In this document: piece after piece, positions 37,470 to 49,030 of the stretch
How the letters are laid out: the number at the start of each line of letters is the position of its first letter
Position numbering within the stretch: the first letter of the stretch is position 1
Assembly: GCF_024713945.1 (NCBI RefSeq)
Contig: NC_134682.1
Span: 3,100,001 to 3,164,000, forward strand
Reading direction: 5' to 3'
DNA length: 64,000 bases
Origin: Dermatophagoides farinae
Taxonomy: Eukaryota > Arthropoda > Arachnida > Sarcoptiformes > Pyroglyphidae
Program-made: the position numbers and the translations under genes
Notes under the pieces: generated by a model
Databases searched by the model: none
Told to the model about the DNA's origin: nothing
What the model saw: the letters and a program-made list of their open reading frames with translations, nothing else

Positions 37470-39973
37470 ATTTAGAATTTCGATTCGATTTGATTTGATT
37501 ACAATCTTGTTGTTGTTGTTGTTTTTTTTTTTGACTCCTTTGTTGTTGTTGTTGTACATTGAACACACACATATTATTCGCTCACATGTTTATATGGATT
37601 GTGATCAATGGAAAAATATGTTTTAGAACAACAACAACAACAATAACAAATTCGAATGATTTGAAACAAAATGATGATGATGATGAGAAATGAATGAATG
37701 AATGAATGAAATCATCTAGAAGAAGAACAACAACAACGAAAAATGAAATTCATTTCGTGTTTCTTGTTCTTGTCATGAACTTGTTGCTGTTGTTCATTAT
37801 GTGATCATCATCACACATTATCAACACATACGAATGAGTTAAGGAAAAACAGCAAAGCCAAAAACCGCCCGAAATTTATCATTAACAACGAAAAAAAAAA
37901 TAAAAATAATCATAATGAAAATGAGATGATCGTATCGTAAGAAATGATTTTCTGGATTTTCTTTCTTTCTTGATATATATTATTATTCTATAATACAAAA
38001 TTTGTCTGGCAAACAAAATTTCGTAAAAAAAAAAAATTTGCCGGCCTAGCCAATAACAACTGGAATTTATTATTTGTTGAAACACACACACACACACACT
38101 CCGAACGCACGAACACAGAAATCAAATCAATCACAATCAGAAAATGGAAATGGAAAAATCAGACAACAAAAAAAAACACAAGAAGCAAATCACATGCATT
38201 TGTGAGCTCCACTTTATATATTTATTTATGCATACAACCATGCACATAAAAATTGTTTCAATATTGCTGTGGAACAATATTGGAATATATTTGGAAATTT
38301 TTGTCACTGTTGTTGTCACTGTTGTTGTTGTTGTCTGGCTACAATCGTTGGCAATCCTATTTGTATTTGATTTCATGGTTTTTTTTTCGCTAGTCTCCTG
38401 TTATTTGGTTGATTTGATTTTGATCGCTGTCGTCATCATGAATGATGATGTTGATGTTGATCATGGATTGCAGCAGTGGTCATCATCATCATCTTAATCG
38501 TCAATGGACAAACAAATAAACAAACAAAACGATCATAAAAAAAATCATGACAATTTTATTGTTATTTATTTCTTCGTGTTTGTTTTTTTTTCATTGCTCC
38601 AAGATATATATTATTCATTTAATCTGGAACATGAATATATAGAAAAAAAATGAAGTGAAATGAAATGAAATAAAATCTGATTCTGATTCAAAATTTAAAT
38701 CTTCAAATTTATTCACCACATTTGACAAAAAAAAAATGATGAACGAAATTGCCATTTCATTTGATAATGTGTGTTGTTTGTTTGTCAAACCCGGTCAAGA
38801 TTAGTGGTAGTAGTCCAAAGAAGAAATGCATGAATTTTTTTTGTTTGTCATAATATTCATATCATGATTATCACTGTCCACTGTTGTTTCAAATATTATG
38901 ATGTTTTATCACCTATTATATATATAAACACTTTATTGCTGTCACAAAACATACATTTGTGTGTGTGTGTGTGTGTGTTTGTGATCCATATTTTTAGCTT
39001 AAATCTCAAAACTGTCTCTCTCTTTTTTTCTCGGGAACCGAATAAAACATCGTGGAAAACGATTTTTTAGGCAAAAACTTTGAAAATTCAGATTCAGACG
39101 TGGTCAGATTTAAATTTTTTCCTTTTGTTTTTTTTTTAAAACTCTAGATGAGAATAAAGGATTTTATTTTTCATATTTTACTTGAACACCGGATGATGAT
39201 TGATCCAAAAATCTTGTTTTTTTTTCACTCTCTCAGTGAATTTATATTGTATACACGCGTTTTTTTTTACTATGCAAAAATAAATAAATTATGCAAATTT
39301 ATCGATCGTTATGTTAGTGGTGATGACGACGATGACATTGATACATATTTCATAAGTTTTTTTTCCCTCACCTTTTTTTCCTCACCATTACCAATTTTTG
39401 AATGATGAATAAAAACAATGAAAAATCCGGCTGTCTTTGTCTTGACCAAATGGCATAGCCATTGCCATATTAGGTTCATTTTCATTTCAAACAATATTGG
39501 GTGTTTGTTAAAATTAGTTAAAACTTGAATTTTTTTTTTCAATATCAAAATTGAATTCTTAAAACAAAGTAGTATTTGCCAGTAGTTGTAATTGAGTATA
39601 ATTTTCCATTCGATAAAAAACAAAACAAAAAACAAAAAACAAACTAATAATGCCAACAATAATCCACAATGCACGAATTTTTTTTTTCTCTGATACTTGA
39701 TTCAAATAAGAAATAAAAACTTCAAAGTTACGTAATAATTGACAATTGTATTTGATGATTATTTCGTCGTTGTTGTTGATAATGATGATGATGATGATGA
39801 AAGTGAGATTTAGCGCCCTTGTAACGTTGTTTCATTTGTTGGGTGTTATTATTTATTTGTTTGTTCGTTCGTTGTTGTTCTTGTTGTTATCAATTCAAAT
39901 TCATCCAAACACATTTTTTTCAACAGAAAAAAAATTTATCGTTATGATGATGATGATGATAATGTGGTGGTTA

Positions 39974-40000
39974 TGTGTGTGTGTGTGTGTGTGTGTGTGT
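39974..40000. repeat. (TG)n microsatellite
   Basis: Uninterrupted TG run of about 13 units. Confidence 0.9.
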
Positions 40001-40042
40001 CTATTATGTTCAATGATCAATAGGAAAAAAGAAATACCATTG

Positions 40043-40073
<31 letters not shown>
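40043..40073. repeat. (TCA)n microsatellite
   Basis: Uninterrupted TCA/ATC run of about ten units, closely following the TG array at 39974-40000. Confidence 0.9.
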
Positions 40074-40074
<1 letters not shown>

Positions 40075-41403
40075 GTTGTTGATTTGTCTGTCTCAGTCTT
40101 GTTCTTGGGTTGATTTCCGTTGTTGTTCAATTCAGTCAATCTTTCGATGTTGAAGATTAACAATTTTGGATTAGTCAATGATTTTTTTTTCTGATGATCA
40201 TTGTTATATTACTAATGACAATGATAATACCTTTTTTTTGGAATTATCAAAAATGTTGAAATGTGTGTTTTTCGTTGTGTTGTTTTTCTGCGTGTTTGTT
40301 TGTTTGTTTATTTTTTGTGAATTCACTGATAAAATGATAAAACAAGCAAAAAAAGGAAGTGGCAATAGATGTTGATTACTGTTGATTGCCATGATGATGA
40401 TAATTGGCCATGATCATAGACAGTTACAATGTCCGCATATATTATAATAAACGAAACGTGCGGATCAATTATAGATCAGGTGTGCTTGTTGTTGTTGTTG
40501 TTGTTTCAACAAGCTTTCGTTTCCTTTTACTTATCCATATGGTAATGTTGCATTTTTTTTTCTTTAGCTTGTTAGTATTTATATTCGAACTATATGGATA
40601 AATAATATTGTAGGTGTGTGTGTGTATGTGTGTGTTTAAAGTGTCAAAGGTGACAAAACAACAACAACAACGAAAAAATGAACGATTCAATTGGTCACAA
40701 TAAATCACGGTAACAAAGCCTGAAAATTTTTGTTTTTTTTTCGCCAATTATCCATTTCACACTATATACATATGATGGAAAATAATTAGATTTACAATAA
40801 CAACAACAGCAAAAAAATTGTCCGTCTGATAGATCCGTCGTTATGATGATGATGATTATCAACAAAATACAAATTAACACGTGTTACGATGAATCCAGTG
40901 TATTTGAATTATTTATTATTATTATTGACAATCTGGAACAACAACAACAACAACAACAATATGATGACCAAGACATGGACAAATAAAAATGATTGGATTG
41001 GCCGTTTTTTCTTCACTTACTATTCATGCGACACATGTCAATCAGCCATTTTGAATTGGATGAAACGAATTTTGTTATTTTTTTGTCGTTGTTGTTGCCG
41101 TTGGATAATAAAGAAAAAAAATTGGTCTCGGATGACCGCGAAAAAAAAAATAAATAAATGTTCACAAACATTGTCTGCGTGATGATAGTGATGATGATGA
41201 TGATGAACTGGCAAGATGTTGTTGATGATGATAATCATTGCGATTAACGAAAAAGAAGAAGAAGAAGATCATAAAAATGAATGAATGAATGAATTAAATG
41301 TTTTTATATATATAATGAGATTGTGGAGACAGGATATTTATTATAGTAATCAACAGAATTACTGTGTTTTTGCTACTAGAATTGATGCTTTAAAAAATTT
41401 TAC

Positions 41404-41434
<31 letters not shown>

Positions 41435-42774
41435 TTTATTGTTTTCCTCACATGATAAATCCATGAATGATGCCATTCATAATTCTAGGTAAATCTTACA
41501 AAAGAATAAATAACTGATCTGATCTGATGATTTTCGTTTTACGGGACACAAATCAGGGATTATCGATTATTTTTTTCTTTCTAAATAATTCGATGCACAA
41601 ACAAACTGGTTCTTGTTGTGTTCACCACAATGATTGAAATTAGTATAATTCGATTCGATAAATTGAATATAATTCGATTTTATTATATAACAATGATGAG
41701 TTTTATCAGTTTTTTTTCCGTAGAAAAAAAAATTTACATAAATTTTAATATTCAATGCACGCGGTGTCAACACGTGTCATTCAGCCATTCATTTTTTTTT
41801 TAAATTTAGTTTCAAACTTGCATTGGTGGAAATCAACAATGCTTTCTTTATGATTGAATAAAAACACGTACTTTTTGTAATTTTTTTTGTCTGTTTGTTA
41901 ATTTCGTCGAAAAAAAAATTTAAATTTATTTTTTTTTAATGAAAAATTTTGTCGCTGCTGCTGCTGCTGTTGCTGTTAACGCCCATGAATTTGTCATTTT
42001 TTTTCAATTCATTTCTAATCATGCACGTAATATTCCCAATTGTCATCATAAAGAGAATGAACAAAATTGAAATATTCAACAGTCCATATAATCGACTAAT
42101 TATCACTTAATGATGATGATGATGAATGAAAACGGAATGAAAATGGAATGAAATGAGTTCTGTATGATGAATTTCATATGAAACAGGAAATAGAAAATGT
42201 TAACTACATTTTGACATTCAATCACTGACCGAATTGAAATCGGTAGCATCCACAATGATAATTATCATTATCATGGCATGTGGTAAGATATAAATGTGTT
42301 TATTTACGATGATGATGTAATTGAAATGTGGAAAACAAAAAAAAAAAACAAATTAAAGTTAAATTTTGTTTTTTTTTTCGAAAAAAACAAAATTAAAAAT
42401 TCATCATATTTAAATCAACACATTTCTCTCATTGCAATTAGTATAGCACATCATCATCATCATATGTTGTCATGTTAAAATTCTTGGAATGTTAACTATC
42501 TCTGTAATGCGTTAAATAGATTGAAATGGATGGTCATTTGTTGATGATGATGATGATGATGACGGAAATACAGATAATCAATTGTCGAAACAACAACAGA
42601 AAAAAGAATGTGACATCATCATGATTATGTTTTGGTGGTGGTGGTGGTGGTGGTTGATCACTGCATATGATATATACGCACACACACACACAAAATGAAT
42701 GAATGAATGTTCATATCATCATATCTTTAAATTGTAATCTCTTCATTCACACACTCTGATACACCAGTTGGATA

Positions 42775-42807
<33 letters not shown>

Positions 42808-43650
42808 ATTAACCATAAAGATCAAGATCGGGTTAAATACAAAATAAAATAAAATGTTTTATTCCAATCACACATCGGGAAAAAAAAACATTATAATCGG
42901 AAATTCACAACAAGAAAAAATCCAACATTAAGCAATGCTAAAATTCACATTTCATTTCACATTCAATTTGATGATTGTGATCATGAATGATGATGATGAT
43001 GATGATAAAATCACAAACATTTACGGTTACGTGTCAATTTGTGATCATTGATATAATTGTTTCACAAAGGAAAAAAAAATTTTTTTGTTTTGTTTCTTGT
43101 TTCATTCAAAAAATTGATTGAATTTTTAAACTATAAAAAATTTGCCATTTGATCAATCAACTTTTAAATTTATTTATCAATCAATCTAAATAAAAATCAA
43201 TCAATCAATTAATCAATCGATTCATTGCTTTTGTTATTCGGCATACTGTCACATTAAAGAGATCTAATAATGAGAAAAATTATTTCATTTCAATTCAATG
43301 GTTAATTATTCATTGGTTTATATAATGATTAATGTGTGAAACAATCATTTTTATTTGCATTTTTTCTTGACAATAATGATAAATATAATAAATAAATGAT
43401 GACTGAAAATTTGGAATAAATTTTTGCAATGAACGATAAAGAAAAAAATAAAATTAAACACATTTATCAGTCAAAAGTAACTGTTTACAATTTTTTTTTC
43501 TTCAAAATTTTATGTTGATTATGTAAATGTAGCCCGTATTATTTGTTTCAATTTCAATAGAATGAATGAATGATGATGATGATAATGAAATATTGCTGTT
43601 TAGATTGTCATCGTTATCATCATTAAAAGATCTAATGATCTAAGATGAAT

Positions 43651-44498
43651 CTAATAATTTTTCGTACTCCAATAAATTGATCTGGCCGTTTTGCTAGGAT
43701 AACTTGGCAATGATGATTTTGTTGGTGGATAAATTGATGGTGATTCATGTTTTGTTCCATCAAATGAACTGCTACCGGTAAAGCCACCTTGTTCATCATG
43801 TTTAGTAGTTGGTGCTCTTGAATCCTGTTTCTGTGCTATTATTGTTTTTATATCTTCAGTAACTGGCTGAATCTCTTGAATGATTCGTCGATATGGTTTG
43901 ATTATTTCTCGTACTTCCTGTTTTTTTTTTGGGACAAAAATAGATTATTAGTATGAATGAATTGAATTAATTGATCCATTTTCTCACCTGGATAATCGGT
44001 TTCACAACTTTGTGTCGTAAATGTTTTGGCTGATCTTCCGATGTGGTTTCTACCATTCGATCCAGTCCACTTCCTGCATGATTTTGTTCAATTTGTAATC
44101 GACTTGAAGCCGATTTGAATTGCATCACCAATGGTAAGGAATTGGCACCAACTTCAATGATATAAGGTTCAGTTCGTTCCATAGGAATGTCGACGGGAAT
44201 AAAATCAAATGTCTGTCGTGTTTTTACGGCCAATGGTATGACTCTACCGACCATACGTTCATGACCGAATTCATCGGATCCAGATGAACCACCGCTTGGT
44301 TCATATTGTTGTTGAATAATATTTTTCGTTGGCGATGAATATGATTGAGCCGAGACTAGAATTGTGGCCATCATAAGAACCAAAATTGTTGAGGTCTTAT
44401 GGAGGTTAAATGGAAAAGAAAAAAAATAGTTTTCAGTTATAACAAATTCATGAGAGAAAAAAAACCGAAATTTCACAAACCTTAATTGTTTGGAACAT
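43651..44498 (-). CDS. DFP2-like secreted protein (paralogue 3)
   Basis: Three phase-0 exons: 44498-44481 (six codons, MFQTIK), 44395-43988 and 43917-43651, giving 230 aa. Joining exons 1 and 2 yields a clean signal peptide (MFQTIKTSTILVLMMATILVSAQ). The unspliced frame opening further upstream would place a basic, Phe-rich stretch in front of it, so the short first exon is preferred. Exon 2 holds the family core: TEPYIIEVGANSLPLVMQF, then SSRLQIEQNHAG, then TSEDQPKHLRHKVVKPIIQ. Exon 3 starts EVREIIKPYRRIIQEIQPV, runs EDIKTIIAQKQ and ends SIYWSTKNY. It lacks the Gly-rich tails of paralogues 2 and 4 and is the shortest complete member. A TATA box lies at 44600-44591, about 95 bp upstream of the ATG. 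Function unknown; secreted. Confidence 0.82.
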
Positions 44499-44590
44499 TT
44501 TTGTTGAAAAAATTTAAAGTTGATTTTGAATTTTATGATTTGAAAATGTTTTTTCGGTTGTTTGATGATTGAATACATTGTCATGCGGCA

Positions 44591-44600
44591 GGTTTATATA
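44591..44600 (-). promoter_or_regulatory. TATA box of DFP2-like paralogue 3
   Basis: The minus strand reads TATATAAACC about 95 bp upstream of the ATG at 44498. This predicts transcription starting near 44565 and a short 5' UTR. Confidence 0.6.
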
Positions 44601-44718
44601 GTCATCGAAATACATACGAATGTTCCATACGTATTTTCATCAGGTTTGAACGTTTTTCTTTTGCATTCATTTTTAACTTGATTGACTTGGACCAAATAAT
44701 AATAATAATACATTATTA

Positions 44719-44726
44719 TATCGATA
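44719..44726. promoter_or_regulatory. TATCGATA octamer upstream of DFP2-like paralogue 3
   Basis: About 220 bp upstream of the ATG and 120 bp upstream of the TATA box. Confidence 0.25.
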
Positions 44727-45730
44727 ATCACCGGTCGAATCAATGTTAAACTGAGACATATTGTTGTTTGTTGTTTGTTTTTTGTTGAACTAATTTCATC
44801 TGATTTTATTTTCGTTTCGTTCCATGAGAAATGGAACATGAAAGACCCGACCCCAATGATGATGATGAGTAAAATAAACATCGATATTAGGTTTGTCAAA
44901 AAAAAAATTGAATCAAAATTTTTCCTCTTCCAAAGGTGTGTGTGTGTGTGTGTCTATGTCAACTTTTGGTCGATGAGATAAACATCATCATATGTGAAAT
45001 GAATTTTTCATATAACACGTGTATATACTTTTCAGTAAGATTCAAGAAATTTTTTTCCCCAATCTTTCTTTTTATTCTTATGAGTGAGATGTCTATGAAG
45101 AGAATCTATTCATCTAACGAGATCTTTGAAGGTCTTTTTTTTCCACGAAAAAAAATCAATATTCAATTTGAAGATAAAATTTCACTATCATCAGCTGATT
45201 AGGAAAACATTAATGAAAAATGATGATGATGATTTGCACCAATATTTTTTTTTGTTCTTTGTTTTTGTTTGCCATCTTCAAATGAAATACGGAAGAGTTA
45301 TAATTTCAATTGGTTCCTATTTCACCATCATTATCCACATTTATTTGAAAACTTGTTGATGAAAAAAAAACGCTCCTGTAATCATATTGGTTTCATATTG
45401 AAATCGTAAATTATCGTATTTGTATATTGCACCCTGTTTGTGTCGTATGTTATCTTTAGATTTATTAATTTTCTCACCAATATTTGATCAAAAACAACGT
45501 TATTTAACAAGTTTAACACTTTTTATCCACAATATTTATAAGTGATAACATGATAAAAATGAATATTTTGTTGATTAATGAATTACGAACTCAAATGCAT
45601 CAAATATAGAAATTAATCAAATAATAAATAAATAAATATGAACAACATCAACACAGGTACAGGTGTTTGTATCAGATTTTTGCAAAATCTATTTTTTTTC
45701 TAATTTTTTTTAAATTCCAAATTTAGATCA
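44727..45730. other. Intergenic region between DFP2-like paralogues 3 and 4
   Basis: AT-rich, with a TG run at about 44936-44953 and a few GAT repeats. No gene seen. The two paralogues are in tandem, both minus strand, about 1.2 kb apart (44499-45730). Confidence 0.6.
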
Positions 45731-46609
45731 TTAATATCCAGATTTGCTGGCTGATGATCCAAATGAACTACTACCATATGCACCAGTTCCACCGCCATAT
45801 GATCCACGACCAGTTCCAACACGGCCCGTAGTTCCAACAGCATTTCCGGTTGTACCAGTGGTTCCAGTACCAGCTGTACGTCCACGTCCACGTGCAACAA
45901 TTGTTTTTACTTCTTCTTCCACAGGGCGTATTTCTTGAACCACACGCCTATATGGTGTAATTACTTCTCTTACTTCCTGTTTTTTTTAAATAAAAATAGG
46001 ATTGTTTTTGGTATAAATGAATTTAATCTATTGATTCATTTTCTTACCTGGATTATCGGTTTCACAACATTGTGACGTAATAATTGTGGTTCATCCTCGG
46101 ATTGTGTTTCCTGTATTTCACCTGCTTCAGAACCTTCATGTGTTTGATGTACTTGAATTCGTGATGATGCCGATTTAAAATTCAAAATTAATGGCAGATG
46201 ACCGGCATCAACATCAATAACTTGTGGCACAACTTCATCTTGTGGTAGATCAATATCTACATATTCAATTACATGTCTGGACCTAACAGCAGCTTGTACT
46301 GGTCCAGAAGCGGCAGCCGTACTAGCTAAAACACCACCACTTGTACTTCCAAAACCAAACGCTGCACCAACACTACCACCCAGTCCTAATGTAGATCCAC
46401 CATAGCCACCCGAACGACTTGAACTTGAATATCCGCTGCTACTGCTATATCCACCGCCACCACCACCACCACCACCATAAGCAGTAACCTGACTGACGAA
46501 CAATGTGGCACAAAGTATGATGATCTGAAAAAAATAAAACTAAAAATTTAAAAATTCATCATTCGCAAAAAAAACTCAATCGACAGACTTTGCTAAACAT
46601 ATTGAACAT
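45731..46609 (-). CDS. DFP2-like secreted Gly-rich protein (paralogue 4)
   Basis: Three phase-0 exons: 46609-46589, 46524-46048 and 45976-45731, giving 247 aa. Spliced, the start reads MFNMFSKIIILCATLFVSQV, a signal peptide. An in-frame upstream ATG at 46624 would add five residues. Exon 2 begins with Gly/Tyr/Ser-rich sequence, then the family core: ASGPVQAAVRSRHVIEYVDI, then PQVIDVDAGHLPLILNFKSA, then QETQSEDEPQLLRHNVVKP. Exon 3 starts EVREVITPYRRVVQEIRPVE, continues EEVKTIVARGRGR and ends in a Gly/Thr/Ser-rich tail (...KSGY). EIRPVEEEVKTIVAR is identical in paralogue 2, which suggests strong constraint on this module. A good TATA box lies at 46841-46833. Cuticle or other extracellular matrix role is inferred from composition only. 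Confidence 0.86.
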
Positions 46610-46832
46610 GTAATATGAAACCATCGAACTTTTCAAAATTATTCACATAAAGCTCGTTGATTTTTTTTTTTGATTTGCTTCTTGTTTGTTGTTGTTGTTG
46701 ATGGAAAAAAAACCAAAACAAAACGAAAATAATTCAAATGTTAAAACGAAACAAAAAACGAAAAAAAAAATTTGAACTAAACACTAGAACTTTTCAAAAG
46801 AATCTGATGAAACTTTGGTCATAGACAGTGGG

Positions 46833-46841
46833 CTTTTTATA
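46833..46841 (-). promoter_or_regulatory. TATA box of DFP2-like paralogue 4
   Basis: The minus strand reads TATAAAAAG about 225 bp upstream of the ATG at 46609. The sequence CCCACTGTC follows and could hold the start site. Confidence 0.6.
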
Positions 46842-48204
46842 CTTTAGTGACATTTCATTTTCCATCGAATATGAAACTTTTGCATTTGATCATCATCATC
46901 ATCATCATTCTCATAAATTCATAACAAAATTGAAAAAAAAACAAAACAGAAAAAGAACAAAAACAAGAGAAGTGGACAAGTTTAATTGTCAACGAATTAA
47001 ATTGTAATTCATTTTTCATTATTTTAATTTTCATCAAAAAAAAAAAAAAACAAAACGAAAAAAAATGAGCTAAACAAAATGGCAGAAAAAAAAGAACAAT
47101 TCAACGATTCAATTTTAATTCCAATTGAATCAACATTGTATGAACCATATAGCTATGAAAATTGTTGAAATTATTCTCATAGGTTTTTTTTTCTTTGAAA
47201 TTTATCTCCTCCTTTATGATGATTATAATGATGATGATGATGGTGATGAACATCGATGGTCACCATCAACATACAAACAAACATAATTCAAATGTATGTA
47301 TAATCGGTCTGGTCAGGCCGAATCATTTCAAAATTATTATCATTTTTTTTTACTTTCTCTTCATTTTTTTCTTCTTCTTCATAATGATAATTCAAATTCA
47401 GAAAAATAAAAAGAAAAAAAAATTCTCGCCATTTTTTCGACCTCATATTTTTTTTTCTTCTTGAACTTAGTGAAATGAACATTGTCATCATTACTTATAC
47501 GAATAATGATTATGAAATTATGATGATGATGATGATATTCTCGGACAGAAAAAAAAGAGAATGTCATCTTTTTGTTTCAGTGTCATCATCATCATTGTCA
47601 TTTGAATTGATTTTTTTTTCTTCATTTAATACATGTTATCACCTTGCCATTGTCCTGATTCGTTTGTTGTTTTGCCCATTATGTAATATCAAACTATACA
47701 TACACATACGTATAACAACAACAACAACAACAAAAACAACAACAATAACGGCATAGAGGTAACACAAAACAATGACATTTGAAATTTAGTTGGAAAAAAA
47801 AATTTACAATTAAAATTTAATTTGTCATTAAACCACATCAATGCCGCATCATTACAAGATGATGATGATCCAGAATAACAATGGGTGTGTGCATGTGTGT
47901 GTGTTTTTTTATGATTATCGCAGTGAGAATGGTGGTGTGATTCTCGATCAAATGATGACCTTGCTCTTGGATATATATTTTTGTTTTTTCAATAATTTCG
48001 TTATTCATCGAATGAATATAGTTTTGCTTCTTTTTCCATTGATTAGATTTTTCAATGTTATGTGTACACAATTTGTTTTAACGTATCGACCAAATTAAAA
48101 GATTTTTTTTTTGTGTAATGAAAAATTACATTTTTTTCTGTCTTTTTTTTTTGCTTTGTTTTTGTTTATTCGTTTCAAGGTAAATCCAATTATCCAGCTA
48201 AAAT

Positions 48205-48237
<33 letters not shown>

Positions 48238-49030
48238 CATTAATCCATTTAATGTATACGAGAAAAACATTTACACAGATTTTCATTGTTTTTACATTCA
48301 CACACACACACACATACACACAAAGAAAAAGCATTAGGTCCTTTTTCAGATTGATGGATGATGAATGTGGATATGTAATCTTGTTGCTATTATCGGTTGT
48401 AATAATACAAATTATTTTCAATGTTTCAAATGTGTATTTTCAATCTAAATCCAAATATTTTAATACACAATGTGCTACACTACTGAAAATAAACTATACT
48501 GATGGATCGATGATATCAAACTGTGTGTATGTGTGGAATATCTTTCATTTGTCAATGTCATTGTTGTTGTCCATAGAATGAAAAGATTTGATACAAAAAA
48601 AATGGATAATAAATTGCGGCATCTCTTTCAACAATGATGATGATGATGATGATAATCAAACTGATGATACCGACACAATGATGATGATGATGTAACCATT
48701 GTTTCTGAAACAAAATGAAACAAACGATTATTTATAGTTATAGAACATGTGAACATTATGTGTAATAATAATAAAAAAAAGAGGATTTTAATTTTTCAAA
48801 CAAACTAAAAAAAAGAGATCTGGATTAAAAATAGGGGGTGTGTGTGAATTTTGAAAATTTTTTTCGTTTTTTTTCAATTTCTCCACACAGTTATAATAAT
48901 AATATGATGATGATGATCAGTTCATTTATCAAAGAGGAGAAGAGATTGTCATTAGTTTTTTTTGTTTTTAGTTTTGTTTCAAATTTTTCATTTTTCTCTT
49001 TTATGTAAATGTGTGTATACACCGAAAGAT
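46842..49030. other. Intergenic, simple-repeat-rich
   Basis: Contains poly(A) runs near 47038-47053, (AC)n arrays at 48205-48231 and near 48300, and (GAT)n tracts. The reading frames are low-complexity. No gene supported. Confidence 0.55.
48205..48231. repeat. (AC)n microsatellite
   Basis: Uninterrupted AC run of about 13 units. Confidence 0.9.

Larger units (their letters stand above)
30562..43650. other. Long gene-poor, repeat-rich region
   Basis: 13 kb without a supportable gene. Reading frames such as the 117-codon one at 38144-38497 (plus) are assembled from GTT, ATC and poly(T) translation. Visible items: an 18-bp imperfect hairpin at 32253-32309, (GAT)n arrays near 31670, 33642, 37438 and 40043, (TG)n near 39974, and 5'-A(n)T(n)-3' junctions. 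Short-exon genes or ncRNAs cannot be excluded. Confidence 0.55.

Noticed and set aside
38144-38497. 117-codon frame with several hydrophobic stretches
   Set aside because: The hydrophobic parts are translated GTT, ATC and T-rich repeats. No homologue was recognised and no splice or promoter context is visible.
44399-44584. Upstream extension of the DFP2-like paralogue 3 frame (starting at 44584)
   Set aside because: Reading through would put a long basic, Phe-rich stretch before the signal peptide and includes the intron. Splicing MFQTIK to TSTILVLMM gives a normal signal peptide as in the paralogues.
48095-48581. Frames of 108 and 156 codons on opposite strands
   Set aside because: Largely translated (AC)n and poly(T); alternating Thr-His and Cys-Val runs mark them as repeat artefacts.
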